64,000 bases of DNA, taken from assembly GCF_963678635.1 (NCBI RefSeq), contig NC_087064.1:26204189-26268188 (forward strand), written 5' to 3'. Shown here in pieces: positions 45,181 through 59,005 of the stretch. The translations under genes were made by a program, and so were the position numbers. The notes under the pieces were generated by a model, which was given only the letters and a program-made list of their open reading frames with translations, searched no databases and was not told the DNA's origin. Origin of the DNA: Symsagittifera roscoffensis. Lineage: Eukaryota > Xenacoelomorpha > Acoela > Convolutidae. Within the stretch, counting starts at the first letter, position 1. Each line of letters opens with the position of its first letter.

Positions 45181-46250
45181 TCTCATTTTGTTATTGACGG
45201 AATTTGCTGATTGACAAAATGTTACTATGATGAATGATTACAAATAATATCCTTTGCATTCAGTGTAGAGTTAGATGATGTTTTCATACAGTTTTGATAC
45301 AGTTTTTTTTGTATTTCATAGCATAATTGGTTGCGTTAAGTTTTTAGTTTCAATTGTGCGATTTACTTATATTCAGTTGTTGTTATTAATTTTATTAGTT
45401 GTCTTTTTTGTTCCTTTTTTTAATTTGCTTGCTTCCCATTAATTTGAGGCCGCAAGAACATTGTGATGATCCAGTGTAGCACTGATTAATGGCTACATTT
45501 TCTTCCTGATTCTGATTTTATGGTAATGTCGGCTCTGTTACAATAGCTGCAAATCTTCCAGATGTTTACGCACTAGGCCATTTGGAGCTTTAGAGCTTTT
45601 AAAACTCATAAAAATTGTAAGAAGTGGTTTGTTTCGTTTTTCCTAAACCTAGTTGTGGCCTTTGTTTCTTGCTTGCTTTTTTGATAATGCGGGTCTGATC
45701 AAAAAATTTGAGAGATCTCATTTTGTTATTGACGGAATTTGCTGATTGACAAAATGTTACTATGATGAATGATTACAAATAATATCCTTTGCATTCAGTG
45801 TAGAGTTAGATGATGTTTTCATACAGTTTTGATACAGTTTTTTTTGTATTTCATAGCATAATTGGTTGCGTTAAGTTTTTAGTTTCAATTGTGCGATTTA
45901 CTTATATTCAGTTGTTGTTATTAATTTTATTAGTTGTCTTTTTTGTTCCTTTTTTTAATTTGCTTGCTTCCCATTAATTTGAGGCCGCAAGAACATTGTG
46001 ATGATCCAGTGTAGCACTGATTAATGGCTACATTTTCTTCCTGATTCTGATTTTATGGTAATGTCGGCTCTGTTACAATAGCTGCAAATCTTCCAGATGT
46101 TTACGCACTAGGCCATTTGGAGCTTTAGAGCTTTTAAAACTCATAAAAATTGTAAGAAGTGGTTTGTTTCGTTTTTCCTAAACCTAGTTGTGGCCTTTGT
46201 TTCTTGCTTGCTTTTTTGATAATGCGGGTCTGATCAAAAAATTTGAGAGA
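45181..46250. repeat. Near-identical 535-bp tandem pair of satellite monomers
   Basis: 45181-45715 and 45716-46250 match almost base for base at an offset of 535 bp, including the private variant ATGGCTACATTTTCTTCCTGATTCTG and a shortened ATATCCTTTGCATTCAGTG junction. This is a very recent single-monomer duplication within the array. Confidence 0.9.
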
Positions 46251-49200
46251 TCTCATTTTTGTTATAAACGAAATTTGCTGATTGACGAAATGTTACTATG
46301 ATGTATGAATACAAATAATATCTTTTACATGACATGTCGCTCTATTGTAATGCCTTCATGTTTCTGTGTTCTTCTGATTTTATTCAGTGTAGAGTCAGAT
46401 GCTTTTTTCATACATTTTTTGATAGTTTTTTTTGTGTTTCATTTATGCGATTTACTTATAATCATTTGTTGTTATCATTTTTATCAGTGTCCTTTTTTGT
46501 TTCTGTTTTGATTTGCTTGCTTCCCATTAATTTGAGGCCGCAAGAACATTTTGATGATCCAGTGTAGCACTGATTAATGGCTACCTTTTCTTCATGATTT
46601 TGATTATATGGAAGTGTCGGCTCTGTTCAGTGGCTGCTAAGCGTCGAAATTATTGTGCACTACGCCATTTGAAGCTTCAGAGGTATCAAAACCCATAAAA
46701 ATTATTTAAAAATTGATTTGTTTTTTTTCTTAAACCTTGTGGCTTTTGTTTCTAACTTGCTTCTTTGCTAATGCGGGTCTGATCAAATATCTAAGAGATC
46801 TCATTTACTGTTACAGATGGAGTTTGCTGATTGACAAAATGTTACTATGATGAATGAATACAAATCTTATCGTTTGGATGACATGTCGCCCTATTGTAAT
46901 GGCTTCATGTTTCTATTGGCTTCATGTTTATTGTAATGGCTTCTGCTTTTATTCAGTGTAGAGTCAGATGATGTTTTCATATTTTTTTGATACAGTTTTT
47001 TTGTATTTTATAGCATAGTTGGTTGCTTAAGTTTTGAGTTTCAATTATGCGATTTACTTATAATTAGTTGTTGTTATTAATTTTATCAGTGGTCTTTTTT
47101 GTTCCTGTTTTGATTTGCTTGCTTCCCATTAATTTGAGGCCGCAATAGCATTGTGTGATGATCCAGTATAGCACTGATTAATGATTACTTTTTGGTCCTG
47201 ATTTTGATTATATGGAAGTGTCGGCTCTTTTCAGTGGCTGCTAAGTGTGCGAATGTTTATGCACTACGCCATTTGAAGCTTCATAGTTATCAAAACCCAT
47301 AAAAATTATATAAAAAAGTTTTCGTTTTTTTTTCTTAATTTTTGTGGCTTTTATTTCTAACTTGCTTCTTTGCTTATGCGGGTCTGATCAAATATCTAAG
47401 AGAACTCATTTACTGTTGCAGATGGAATTTGCTGATTGACAATTTGTTACTATGATGACTGAATACAAATAATATCATTCGCATGACCTGTCGCCTCATT
47501 GTAATGGCTGCATGATTCTGTGTTCTTCCTGCTTTTTTTTCAGTGTAGAGTCAAGCCGATGTTTTCACACTCTTTTTGATGAAATTTGTTGGTGTTTCAT
47601 AGCATAGATGAATTCGTGAAAAATTTTAAGTTGTGCGATTTACTTATTGTCAGTTGTTGTTATTGTTTGCTTCAGTGATCCTTTTAACTTCATGTTTTGA
47701 TTTGCTTGCTTTCAAACTAATTTGAGTCCTCGACAATTATGTGATGATCCAGTGTAGCTTTGATGAATGATTACATTTTTTTTTCTGATTTTGTTTATAT
47801 GGAAGTTTCGGCTTGGTTTTCATAGCTGCAAAGTGTCAAGATGCTTGCGCACTAAGCCATTTGGAGCTTCAGAGTTTTCAAACCACATAAAAATTGTAAA
47901 CAATGATTTGTTTTTTCTTAAATCTTGCTGCGGCTCTTTTGTTTCTAGCTTGCTTCTTTGCTTAAATGTAAACAATGATTTGTTTTTCCCTAGATTTTGC
48001 TGCGGCTCTTTTGTTTCCACCTTGCTTCTTTGCTAATTGGGGTTTGATCAGAAGTTATCTCTTTTTTTTGTTTCCGATGGAATTTGCTGATAGACAAAAT
48101 CTTAAAATAATGAGTGAATACAAACATTATTCTTTGGATGAAATGTTGTCCTATTGTAAGGGCTTCATGTTGGTTTGCTCTTGCTGTTGTTAATCAATGA
48201 AAATTTACTTTGTGCGGCTTTTTTTATCAGTTGTTTTCATTTTTTAATGGTAATTTTCAGTTCATGTTTTGATTTGGTTGCTTTTGAGTCCGACGACAAG
48301 TAGGTGATGATTCAGTGTAACACTGATTAATGATTACATTTTCTACCTGATTTTGATTATATGGAAGTTTTGGCTTTATTCCAATGGCTGCAAAGTGTCC
48401 AGATGTTTGAGCACTCAGCCATTTGAAGCCTCAGAGCTTTCAAAACCCATAAAATTTGCAAACAATGATTTGTTTTTTCTTAAATCTTGCTGTGGCTCTT
48501 TTGTTTCTAGCTTGCTTCTTTGCTTTTGCGGGTTTGATCAAAATTTTTATCATTTTTTGTTACAGATAGCATTGTCTGATTGACAAAGTGTAACAATGAT
48601 GATTGAACACAAATGTTATCATTTGGTTGACTTTCCGCCCTAGTGTAATTATTTCATGTTTGTGTTTTTCTGCTTTAAGTCAGTGTAGAGTCTGATGATA
48701 TTTTGACACTGTTTGTGATACAGTTTTTTTAAAATTTTTATAGCATAGTTGGATGCTGCAAGTTTTTAGTTTGAATTGTACTTATCGTCAGTTGTTGGTA
48801 TGAATCTTATTTGTTCTTTTTTTGTTCCTGTTTTGATTTGCTTGTTTTCAAATTAGTTTTAGGCTGCAACAGCATTGTGTGCTGGTCCAGTGCAGCACTG
48901 ATTAATGATTACTTTTTCGTCCTGATTTTGATTATATGGAAGTGTCGGCTCTCTTCAGTGGCTACTAAGTGTCCAAATTATTGTGCACTACGCCATTTGA
49001 AGCTTCAGAGGTATCAAAACTCATAGAAATTATTTAAAAATTGTTTTTTTTCTTAAACCTTGTGACTTTTGTTTCTAACTTGCTTCTTTGCTAATGCGGG
49101 TCTGATCAAATATCTAAGAGATCTCATTTACTGTTACAGATGGAATTTGCTGATTGACAAAATGTAAATACGATGAATGAATACAAATATTGTCGTTTGG

Positions 49201-52200
49201 ATGACATGTCGCCCTATAGTAATGGCCTCATGTTTCTGTGTTCTTCTGCTTTTATTCAGTGTAGAGTCAAGCCGATGTTTTCACACTGTTTTTGATCAAA
49301 TTTGTTGGTGTTTCATAGCATAGATTAATTCTTGAAAAAGTTCAAGTTGTGCGATTTACTTATTGTCAGTTGTTGTTATTCTTTGTTTCAGTGATCCTTT
49401 TCGGTTCCTGTTTTGATTTGCTTGCTTTTCAAACTAATTTGAGTCCTCGACATTTATGTGATGATCCAGTGTAGCACTGATGAATGATTACGTTTTTTTT
49501 CTGATTTAGGTTATATGAAAGTTTCGGCTTTGTTCCAATGGCTGCAAGGTGTCCAGATGTTTGCTCACTTCGCCATTTGAAGCTTCAGATCTTTCAAAAC
49601 CCATAAATTTCGTAAGAAATGGTTGTTTTGTTTTTCTGAAACCTAGTTGTGGCCTTTGTTTCTTGCTTGTTCTTGCTAATGTGGGATCTTGTTTTTGTTA
49701 GGGATAGAATTTGCTGATTGACAAAATGGTACTATGATAAATGAATACAAGTAATAGCATTTGCGTGACATGTCGCCCTATTGTAATGGCTTCAGGTTTC
49801 TGTGTTATTCCTGCTTTTTCTTCAGTGTAGAGTCAAGCCGACGTTTTCATACTGTTTTTGATGAAGTTTGTTGATGATTCCTAGCATAAATGAATGCTTG
49901 AACACGTTTTAGTTGCGCGATTTACTTTTTGTCTATTGTTGTTTTTATTTATTTCAGTGATCATTTTAGGTTCATGTTTTGATTTGCTTGTTTTCAAACT
50001 AATTTGAGTCCTCGACAGTTATGTGATGATCCAGTGTAGCACTGATCAATGATTACATTTCTTTTTCTGATTTTGATTATATGGAAGTTTTGGCTGTATT
50101 CCAATGGCTGCAAAGCGTTCAGATGTTTGAGCACTCAGCCATTTGAAGCCCCTGAGCTTTCAAAACCCATAAAATTTGCAGACAGTGATTTGTTTTTTCT
50201 TAAATCTTGCTGCGGCTCTTTTGTTTCTAGCTTGCTTCTTTGCTATTGCGGGTTTGATCAAAACTTATATCATTTTTTGTTACAGATAGCATTTACTGAT
50301 TGACAAAGTGTAACAATGATGATTGAACACAAATATTATATCTTGGTTGACATGCCGCCCTAGTGTAATTTTTTCATGTTTGTGTTTTTCTGCTTTAGTC
50401 AGTGTAGAGTCTGATGATATCTTGACACTGTTTTTGATAGTTTTTTTAAATTTTCTATAGCTTAGTTGGATGCTTTAAGTTCTTAGTTTGAATTGTACGA
50501 TTTACTTATCGTCAGTTGTCGCTCTGATTTTTATCAGTGGTCTTTTTTTATCGTGTTTTGATTTGCTTGTTTTCAAATTATTTTTAGGATGCAATAGCAT
50601 TGTGTGATGATCCAGTATAGCACTGATTAATGATTACTTTTTGGTCCTGATTTTGATTATATGGAAGTGTCGGCTCTTTTCAGTGGCTGCTAAGTGTGCG
50701 AATGTTTATGCACTACGCCATTTGAAGCTTCATAGTTATCAAAACCCATAAAAATTATATAAAAAAGTTTTCGTTTTTTTTTCTTAATTTTTGTGGCTTT
50801 TGTTTCTAACTTGCTTCTTTGCTAATGCGGGTCTGATCCAATATCTAAGAGATCTCATTTACTTTTACAGATGGAATTTGCTGGTTGACAAAATTTAACT
50901 ATGATGAATGAATACAATTATTGTCGTTTGGATGACATGTCGCCCTATTGTAATGGACTCATGTTTCTGTGTTTTTCTGCTTTTAGTCAGTGTAGAGTCT
51001 GATGATATTTTGACACTGCTTTTGATACAGTTTTTTATTTTCTATAGCATAGTTGGATGCTTTAAGTTTTTAGTTTGAATTGTACGATTTACTTATCGTC
51101 AATTGTCGTTATGATTTTTATCAGTGGTCTTTTTTTGTTCGTGTTTTGATTTGCTTGTTTTCAAATTATTTTTAGGATGCAACAGCATTGTGTGATGATC
51201 CAGTGTAGCACTGATTAATGATAACTTTTTCGTCCTGATTTTGATTATGTTGAAGTTTCGGCTCTTTTCAGTGGCTGCTAAGCGTCCAAATTATTGTGCA
51301 CTACGCCATTTGAAGCTTCAGAGGTATCAAAACCCATAAAAATTATTTAAAAATTGATTTGTTTTTTTTTTAAACCTTGTGGCTTTTGTTTCTAACATGC
51401 TTCTTTGCTAATGCGGGTCTGATCCATTATCTAAGAGATCTCATTTACTTTTACAGATGGAATTTGCTTGTTGACAAAATTTAACTATGATGAATGAATA
51501 CAATTATTGTCGTTTGGATGACATGTCGCCCAATTGTAATGGACTCATGTTTCTGTGTTCTTCTGCTTTTATTCAGTGTAGAGTCAAGCTGATGTTTTCA
51601 CACTGTTTTTGCTGAAATTTGTTGGTGTTTCATAGCATAGATGAATGCTTGGAAAAGTTTTAGTTGTGCGATTTACTTATTGTCAGTTGTTATTTTTGTT
51701 TGTTTCAGTGATCCTTTTCGGTTCCTGTTTTGATTTGCTTTCTTTTCAAACTAATTTGAGTCCTCGACAATTATGTGATGATCCAGTGAAGCACTGATGA
51801 ATGATTACGTTTGTTTTCTGATTTCGTTTATATGGAAGTTCCGGCTTTGTTCCAATGGCTGCAAAGTGTCCAGATGTTTGCGCACTATGCCATTTGAAGC
51901 TTCAGGTCTTTCAAAACCCATAAAATTGATAAGAAATGGTTGTTTTGTTTTTCTGAAACCTACTTGTGGCCTTTGTTTTTTGCTTGCTCTTTTGCTAATG
52001 TGGGTCTGATAAAAAATCTAAGACATCTCGTTTTTGTTAGGGATAGAATTTCCTGATTGACATAATGGTACTATGATGAATGAATACAAGTAATATCATT
52101 TGTATGACATGTCGCCCTATTGTAATGGCTTCATGTTCCTGCTTTTTCTTCAGTGTATAGTCAAGCCGATGTTTTCACACTGTTTTTGATGAAGTTTGTT

Positions 52201-53650
52201 GATGCTTCCTAGCATAAATGAATACTTGAAGACGTTTTAGTTGTGCGATTTACTTATTGTCTATTGTTGTTTTTAGTTATTTCAGTGATCCTTTTAAGTT
52301 CATGTTTTGATTTGCTTGCTTTCAAACTTATGTGAGTCCTCGACAATTATGTGATGATCCAGTGTAGCACTGATGAATGATTACATTTTTTTTCTGATTT
52401 TGTTTATATGGAAGTTCCGGCTTTGTTCCAATGGCTGCAAAGTGTCAAGATGCTTGCGCACTAAGCCATTTGAAACCACATAAAAAACCACATAAAAATT
52501 GTAAACAATGATTTGTTTTTTCTTAAATCTTGCTGTGGCTCTTTTGTTTCTAGTTTGCTCCTGCTAATGCGGGTTTGATCAAAAGTTATCTCATTTTTTT
52601 GTTACAGATGGATTTTGCTGATTGACAAAATGTAAAAACGATGAATGAAAACAAGTATTATCATTTGGATGACATGTCAGCCTATTGTAATGACTTCATG
52701 TTTGGTTGCTCTAACTGTTTTCAATCAGTGTAAATTTAGTTTGTGCGGCTTACACATTATCAATTGTTATTCTTTTTATCAGTATTGATTTTCGGTTTAA
52801 GTTTTGATTTGCTTGCTTTCAAATTAATTTGAGCCCGCAACAGCATTGTGTGATGATCCTGTGTAGCACTGATTAATGATTACTTTTTGGTCATGATTTT
52901 GATTATATGGAAGTGTCGGCTCTGTTCAGTGGCTGCTACGTCTGCGAATGTTTATGCACTATGCCATTTGAAGCTTCAGAGTTATCAAAACCCATAAAAA
53001 TTATTTAAAAAAGGATTCGTTTTTTTTCTTAAGCCTTGTGCTTTTTATTTCTAACTTGCTTCTTTGCTAATGCGGGTCTGATCAAATATCTAAGAGATCT
53101 CATTTACTGTTACAGATGGAATTTGTTGATCGAGAAATTGTTACTATGATGACTGAATACAAATAATATCAGTCGCATGACCTGTCGCCTCATTGTAATG
53201 GGTTCATAATTCTGTGTTCTACCTGGTTTTTTCAGTGTAGAGTCAAAACGATGTTTTCACACTGTTTTTGATGAAGTTTGTTGGTGTTTTATAGCATAGT
53301 TGGATGCTTTAAAAAGTTTAAGTTGTGCGGTTTACTTATTGTCAGTTGTTGTTTTTTTTCAGTGATCCTTTCCTGTTCCGTTTTGATTTGCCTGCTTTTT
53401 AACTAACTTGATTCCTCGACAATTATGTGATGAATCAGTGTAGCACTGATGAATGATTACTTTTTTTTCTGTATTTGTTCATATGGAAGTTTTGACTTTG
53501 TTCCAATTGCTGCAAAGTCTCAAGATGCTTGCGGACTAAGCCATTTGAAGCTTCAGAGTTTTCAAAAACACATAAATTGTAATCATTGATTTGTTTTTCC
53601 TTAAATCCTGATGTGGCTCTTTTGTTTCCAGCTTGCTTCTTTGCTAAAAT

Positions 53651-56600
53651 GTAAACAATGATTTGTTTTTCCTTAGACTTTGCTTTGGCTCTTCTGTTTC
53701 CACCTTGCTTCTTTGCTAATGCAGGTTTGATCGAAAGAAGTCTCATTTTTTGTTACAGATGGAATTTGCTGATTGAAAAAATCTTTAAATAATGAGTGAA
53801 TGCCAGCATTATCCTTTGGATGAAATGTTGTCCTATTGTAAGGGCTTCATGTTTGTTTGCGCTTGCTGTTTTTAATCAATGTAAATTTACTTTGTGCGGC
53901 TTTTTTCATCAGTTGTTTTCATTTTTATCAATGGTAATTTTCGGTACATGTTTTGATTTGGTTGCTTTTGAGTCCGACGACAAGTAGGTGATGATTCAGT
54001 GTAGCAATGATTAGTGATTACATTTTCTACCTGAGTTTAATTATATTGAATTTTTGGCTTTATTCCAATGGCTGCAAAGCGTCCAGATGTTTGAGCACTC
54101 AGCCAATTGAAGCCTCAGAGCTTTCAAAACCCATAAAATTTGCAAACAATGATTTATTTTTTCTAAAATCTTGCTGCGGCACTTTTGTTTCTAGCTTGCT
54201 TCTTTGCTATTGCGGGTTTGATCAAAACTTATATCATTTTTTGTTACAGACAGCATTTGCTGATTGACAAAATGTAACAATGATGAATGAATACAATTAT
54301 TATCACTTGGTTGACAATGCCGTCCTAGCGTAATTATTTCATGTTGGTCTTTCTGCTTTTAGTCAGTGTACATATTTTGACACTGTTTTTGATAGTTTTT
54401 TTATGTTTTATAGCATAGTTGGATGCTTTAAGTTTTTAGTTTGAATTGTACGATTTACTTATCGTCAGTTGTTATGAATATTATCAGTGGTCTTTTTTGT
54501 TCCTGTTTTGATTTGCTTGTTTTCAATTTATTTTTTAGGCCGCAACAGCATTGTGTGATGATCCAGTGTAGCACTGATTAATTATTACGTTTTCGTCCTG
54601 ATTTTGATTATATGGAAGTGTCGGCTCTGTTCAGTGGCTGCTAAGTGTCCACATTATTGTGCACTACGCCATTTGAAGCTTCAGAGGTATCAAAACCCAT
54701 AAAAATTAGTTAAAAATTGAGTTTTTTTAACCTTGTGGCTTTTATTTCTAACTTGCTTCTTTTCTAATGCGGGTCTGATCAAATATCTAAGAGATCCATT
54801 TACTGTTACAGATAGAATTTGCTGATTGACAAAATGTAACTATGATGAATGAATACAAATGTTGTCGTTTGGATGACATGTCGCCCTATTGTAATGGCCT
54901 CATGTTATGTTTCTGTGTTCTTCTCGTTTTATTCAGTGTAGAGTCAAGCCGATGTTTTCACATTGTCTTTGATGAAATTTGTTCGTGTTCCATAGCATAG
55001 ATGAATGCTTGAAAAAGTTTATAAATTGTGCGATTTACTTATTGTCAGTTGTTGTTATTTTTTATTTCAGTGATTCTTTCCGGTTCCGTTTTGATTTGCC
55101 TGCTTTTTAACTAATTTGATTCCTCGACAATTATGTGATGATCCAGTGTAGCACTGATGAATGATTACATTTTTTCTGATTTTGTTTATATGGAAGTTGG
55201 GGCTTTGTTTTCATAGCTGCAAATGTCAAGATGCTTGCGCACTAAGCCATTTGATGCTTCAGAGTTTTCAAAACTCGTGAAAATTGTAAACAGTGATTTG
55301 TTCTTCCTTAAGTCGTGTTGTGGCTCTTTTGTTTCCAGCTTGTTTCTTTGCTAATGCGGGTTTGATTAAAAATTATCTCATTTTTTTGTTACAGATGGAA
55401 TTGGTTTATTGACAAAATCTAAGAATAATGAATGAATACAAACATTGTTCTTTCGATAACATGTTGCCCTATATTAAGGGCTTCATGTGTTTGCTCTTAC
55501 TGTTTTTCACCAGTGTAAACTTACTTTATGTGGCTTTTTTTTTAATCAGTTGTTATTTTTTTTATCAATGGTGTTTTTCGGTTCGTGTTTTGACTTGATT
55601 GCTTTTGAGTCCGATAACAATTAGGTGATGATCCAGTGTAGCACTGATTAATGATTAAATTTTCTCCCTGATTTTGTTTATATGGAATCTTTGGCTTTTT
55701 GAAAAGACTGCAAAGAGTCCAGATGTTTGAGCACTAAGCCATTTGAAGCTTCAGAGCTTTCAAAACCAATGAAAATTGTAAACAATGATTTGTTTTTTCT
55801 TAAATCTTGCTGCGGCTCTTTTGTTTCTAGCTTGCTTCTTTGCTTAAATGTAAACAATGATTTGTTTTTCCTTAGACTTTGCTTTGGCTCTTTTGTTTCC
55901 ACCTTGCTTCTTTGCTAATGCAGGTTTGATCGAAAGAAATCTCTTTTTGTGTTACAGATGGAATTTGCTGATTGAAAAAATCTTTAAATAATGAGTGAAT
56001 GCCAGCATTATCCTTTGGATGAAATGTTGTCCTATTGTAAGGGCTTCATGTTTGTTTGCGCTTGCTGTTTTTAATCAATGTAAATTTACTTTGTGCGGCT
56101 TTTTTCATCAGTTGTTTTCATTTTTATCAATGGTAATTTTCGGTACATGTTTTGATTTGGTTGCTTTTGAGTCCGACGACAAGTAGGTGATGATTCAGTG
56201 TAGCAATGATTAGTGATTACATTTTCTACCTGAGTTTAATTATATTGAATTTTTGGCTTTATTCCAATGGCTGCAAAGCGTCCAGATGTTTGAGCACTCA
56301 GCCAATTGAAGCCTCAGAGCTTTCAAAACCCATAAAATTTGCAAACAATGATTTATTTTTTCTAAAATCTTGCTGCGGCACTTTTGTTTCTAGCTTGCTT
56401 CTTTGCTATTGCGGGTTTGATCAAAACTTATATCATTTTTTGTTACAGACAGCATTTGCTGATTGACAAAATGTAACAATGATGAATGAATACAATTATT
56501 ATCACTTGGTTGACAATGCCGTCCTAGCGTAATTATTTCATGTTGGTCTTTCTGCTTTTAGTCAGTGTACATATTTTGACACTGTTTTTGATAGTTTTTT

Positions 56601-57600
56601 TATGTTTTATAGCATAGTTGGATGCTTTAAGTTTTTAGTTTGAATTGTACGATTTACTTATCGTCAGTTGTTATGAATATTATCAGTGGTCTTTTTTGTT
56701 CCTGTTTTGATTTGCTTGTTTTCAATTTATTTTTTAGGCCGCAACAGCATTGTGTGATGATCCAGTGTAGCACTGATTAATTATTACGTTTTCGTCCTGA
56801 TTTTGATTATATGGAAGTGTCGGCTCTGTTCAGTGGCTGCTAAGTGTCCACATTATTGTGCACTACGCCATTTGAAGCTTCAGAGGTATCAAAACCCATA
56901 AAAATTAGTTAAAAATTGAGTTTTTTTAACCTTGTGGCTTTTATTTCTAACTTGCTTCTTTTCTAATGCGGGTCTGATCAAATATCTAAGAGATCCATTT
57001 ACTGTTACAGATAGAATTTGCTGATTGACAAAATGTAACTATGATGAATGAATACAAATGTTGTCGTTTGGATGACATGTCGCCCTATTGTAATGGCCTC
57101 ATGTTATGTTTCTGTGTTCTTCTCGTTTTATTCAGTGTAGAGTCAAGCCGATGTTTTCACATTGTCTTTGATGAAATTTGTTTGTGTTCCATAGCATAGA
57201 TGAATGCTTGAAAAAGTTTATAAATTGTGCGATTTACTTATTGTCAGTTGTTGTTATTTTTTATTTCAGTGATTCTTTCCGGTTCCGTTTTGATTTGCCT
57301 GCTTTTTAACTAATTTGATTCCTCGACAATTATGTGATGATCCAGTGTAGCACTGATGAATGATTACATTTTTTCTGATTTTGTTTATATGGAAGTTGCG
57401 GCTTTGTTTTCATAGCTGCAAATGTCAAGATGCTTGCGCACTAAGCCATTTGATGCTTCAGAGTTTTCAAAACTCGTGAAAATTGTAAACAGTGATTTGT
57501 TCTTCCTTAAGTCGTGTTGTGGCTCTTTTGTTTCCAGCTTGTTTCTTTGCTAATGCGGGTTTGATTAAAAATGATCTCATTTTTTGTTACAGATGGAATT
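53651..57600. repeat. 2199-bp higher-order duplication of four monomers
   Basis: From 53651 and 55850 the sequence is nearly identical at a constant offset of 2199 bp for at least 1.7 kb; the open frames at 53796 and 55995, and at 54007 and 56206, translate identically. The unit contains four cores (53989, 54557, 55138, 55626). A more diverged third copy of part of it appears at about 59330-60110. This shows higher-order homogenisation of the satellite. Confidence 0.92.
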
Positions 57601-57840
57601 TGTTCATTGACAAAATCTAAGAATAATGAATGAATACAAACATTTTTCTTTCGATGACATATTGCCCTATATTATGGGCTTCATGTTTGTTTGTTCATAC
57701 TGTTTTAAATCAGTGTAAACCTACTTTATGTGGCTTATTTTTAATCAGTTATTATTTTTATCAGTTGGTATTTTTCGGCTCGTGTTTTGACTTGATTGCT
57801 TTTGAGTCCGATAACAATTAGGTGATGATCCAGTGTAGCA

Positions 57841-59005
57841 CTGATTAATGATTAAATTTTCTCACTGATTTTGTTTATATGGAATCTTTGGCTTTTTTTA
57901 AAAGACTGCATAGAGTCCAGATGATTGAGTACTAAGCCATTTGAAGCTTCAGAGCTTTCAAAACCCATAAAAATTGTAAACAATGGTTTTTTACTTAAAT
58001 CATGCTGTGGCTCTTGTTTCTAGCTTGCTTCTTTGCTATTGCGGGTTTGATCAAAAGATATCTCATTTTTTGTTACAGATAGCATTTCCTGGTTGACAAC
58101 ATGTAACAATGTTGAATGAATACAAATATTGTCACTTGATTGACATGCCGCCCTTTTGTAATTAATTCATGTTTCTGTGTTCTTCTGCTTTTAGTCAGTG
58201 TAGAGTCTGATGTTATTTTGACACTGTTTTTGATACAGTTTTTCTGTTTTATACCGTAGTTGGATGCTTCAAATTTTTAGTTTGAATTGCACGATTTAAT
58301 TAGTGTCTGTTGTTTATATTAATATTATCAGTCAGTGGTCTTTTTTGTTTCTGTTTTGATTTGCTTGTTTTCAAATTATTTTTAGGCAGCAACAGCATGG
58401 TGTGATGATCCAGTGTAGCACTGATTAATGATTAAATTTTCTCACTGATTTTGTTTATATGGAATCTTTGGCTTTTTTTAAAAGACTGCATAGAGTCCAG
58501 ATGATTGAGTACTAAGCCATTTGAAGCTTCAGAGCTTTCAAAACCCATAAAAATTGTAAACAATGGTTTTTTACTTAAATCATGCTGTGGCTCTTGTTTC
58601 TAGCTTGCTTCTTTGCTATTGCGGGTTTGATCAAAAGATATCTCATTTTTTGTTACAGATAGCATTTCCTGGTTGACAACATGTAACAATGTTGAATGAA
58701 TACAAATATTGTCACTTGATTGACATGCCGCCCTTTTGTAATTAATTCATGTTTCTGTGTTCTTCTGCTTTTAGTCAGTGTAGAGTCTGATGTTATTTTG
58801 ACACTGTTTTTGATACAGTTTTTCTGTTTTATACCGTAGTTGGATGCTTCAAATTTTTAGTTTGAATTGCACGATTTAATTAGTGTCTGTTGTTTATATT
58901 AATATTATCAGTCAGTGGTCTTTTTTGTTTCTGTTTTGATTTGCTTGTTTTCAAATTATTTTTAGGCAGCAACAGCATGGTGTGATGATCCAGTGTAGCA
59001 CTGAT
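57841..59005. repeat. Near-identical 580-bp tandem pair of satellite monomers
   Basis: 57841-58420 and 58421-59000 match at an offset of exactly 580 bp, including the variant AAAAGACTGCATAGAGTCCAG. After 59005 the sequence switches to another monomer variant. A related but diverged copy of the second half occurs at about 62780-63170. Confidence 0.92.
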
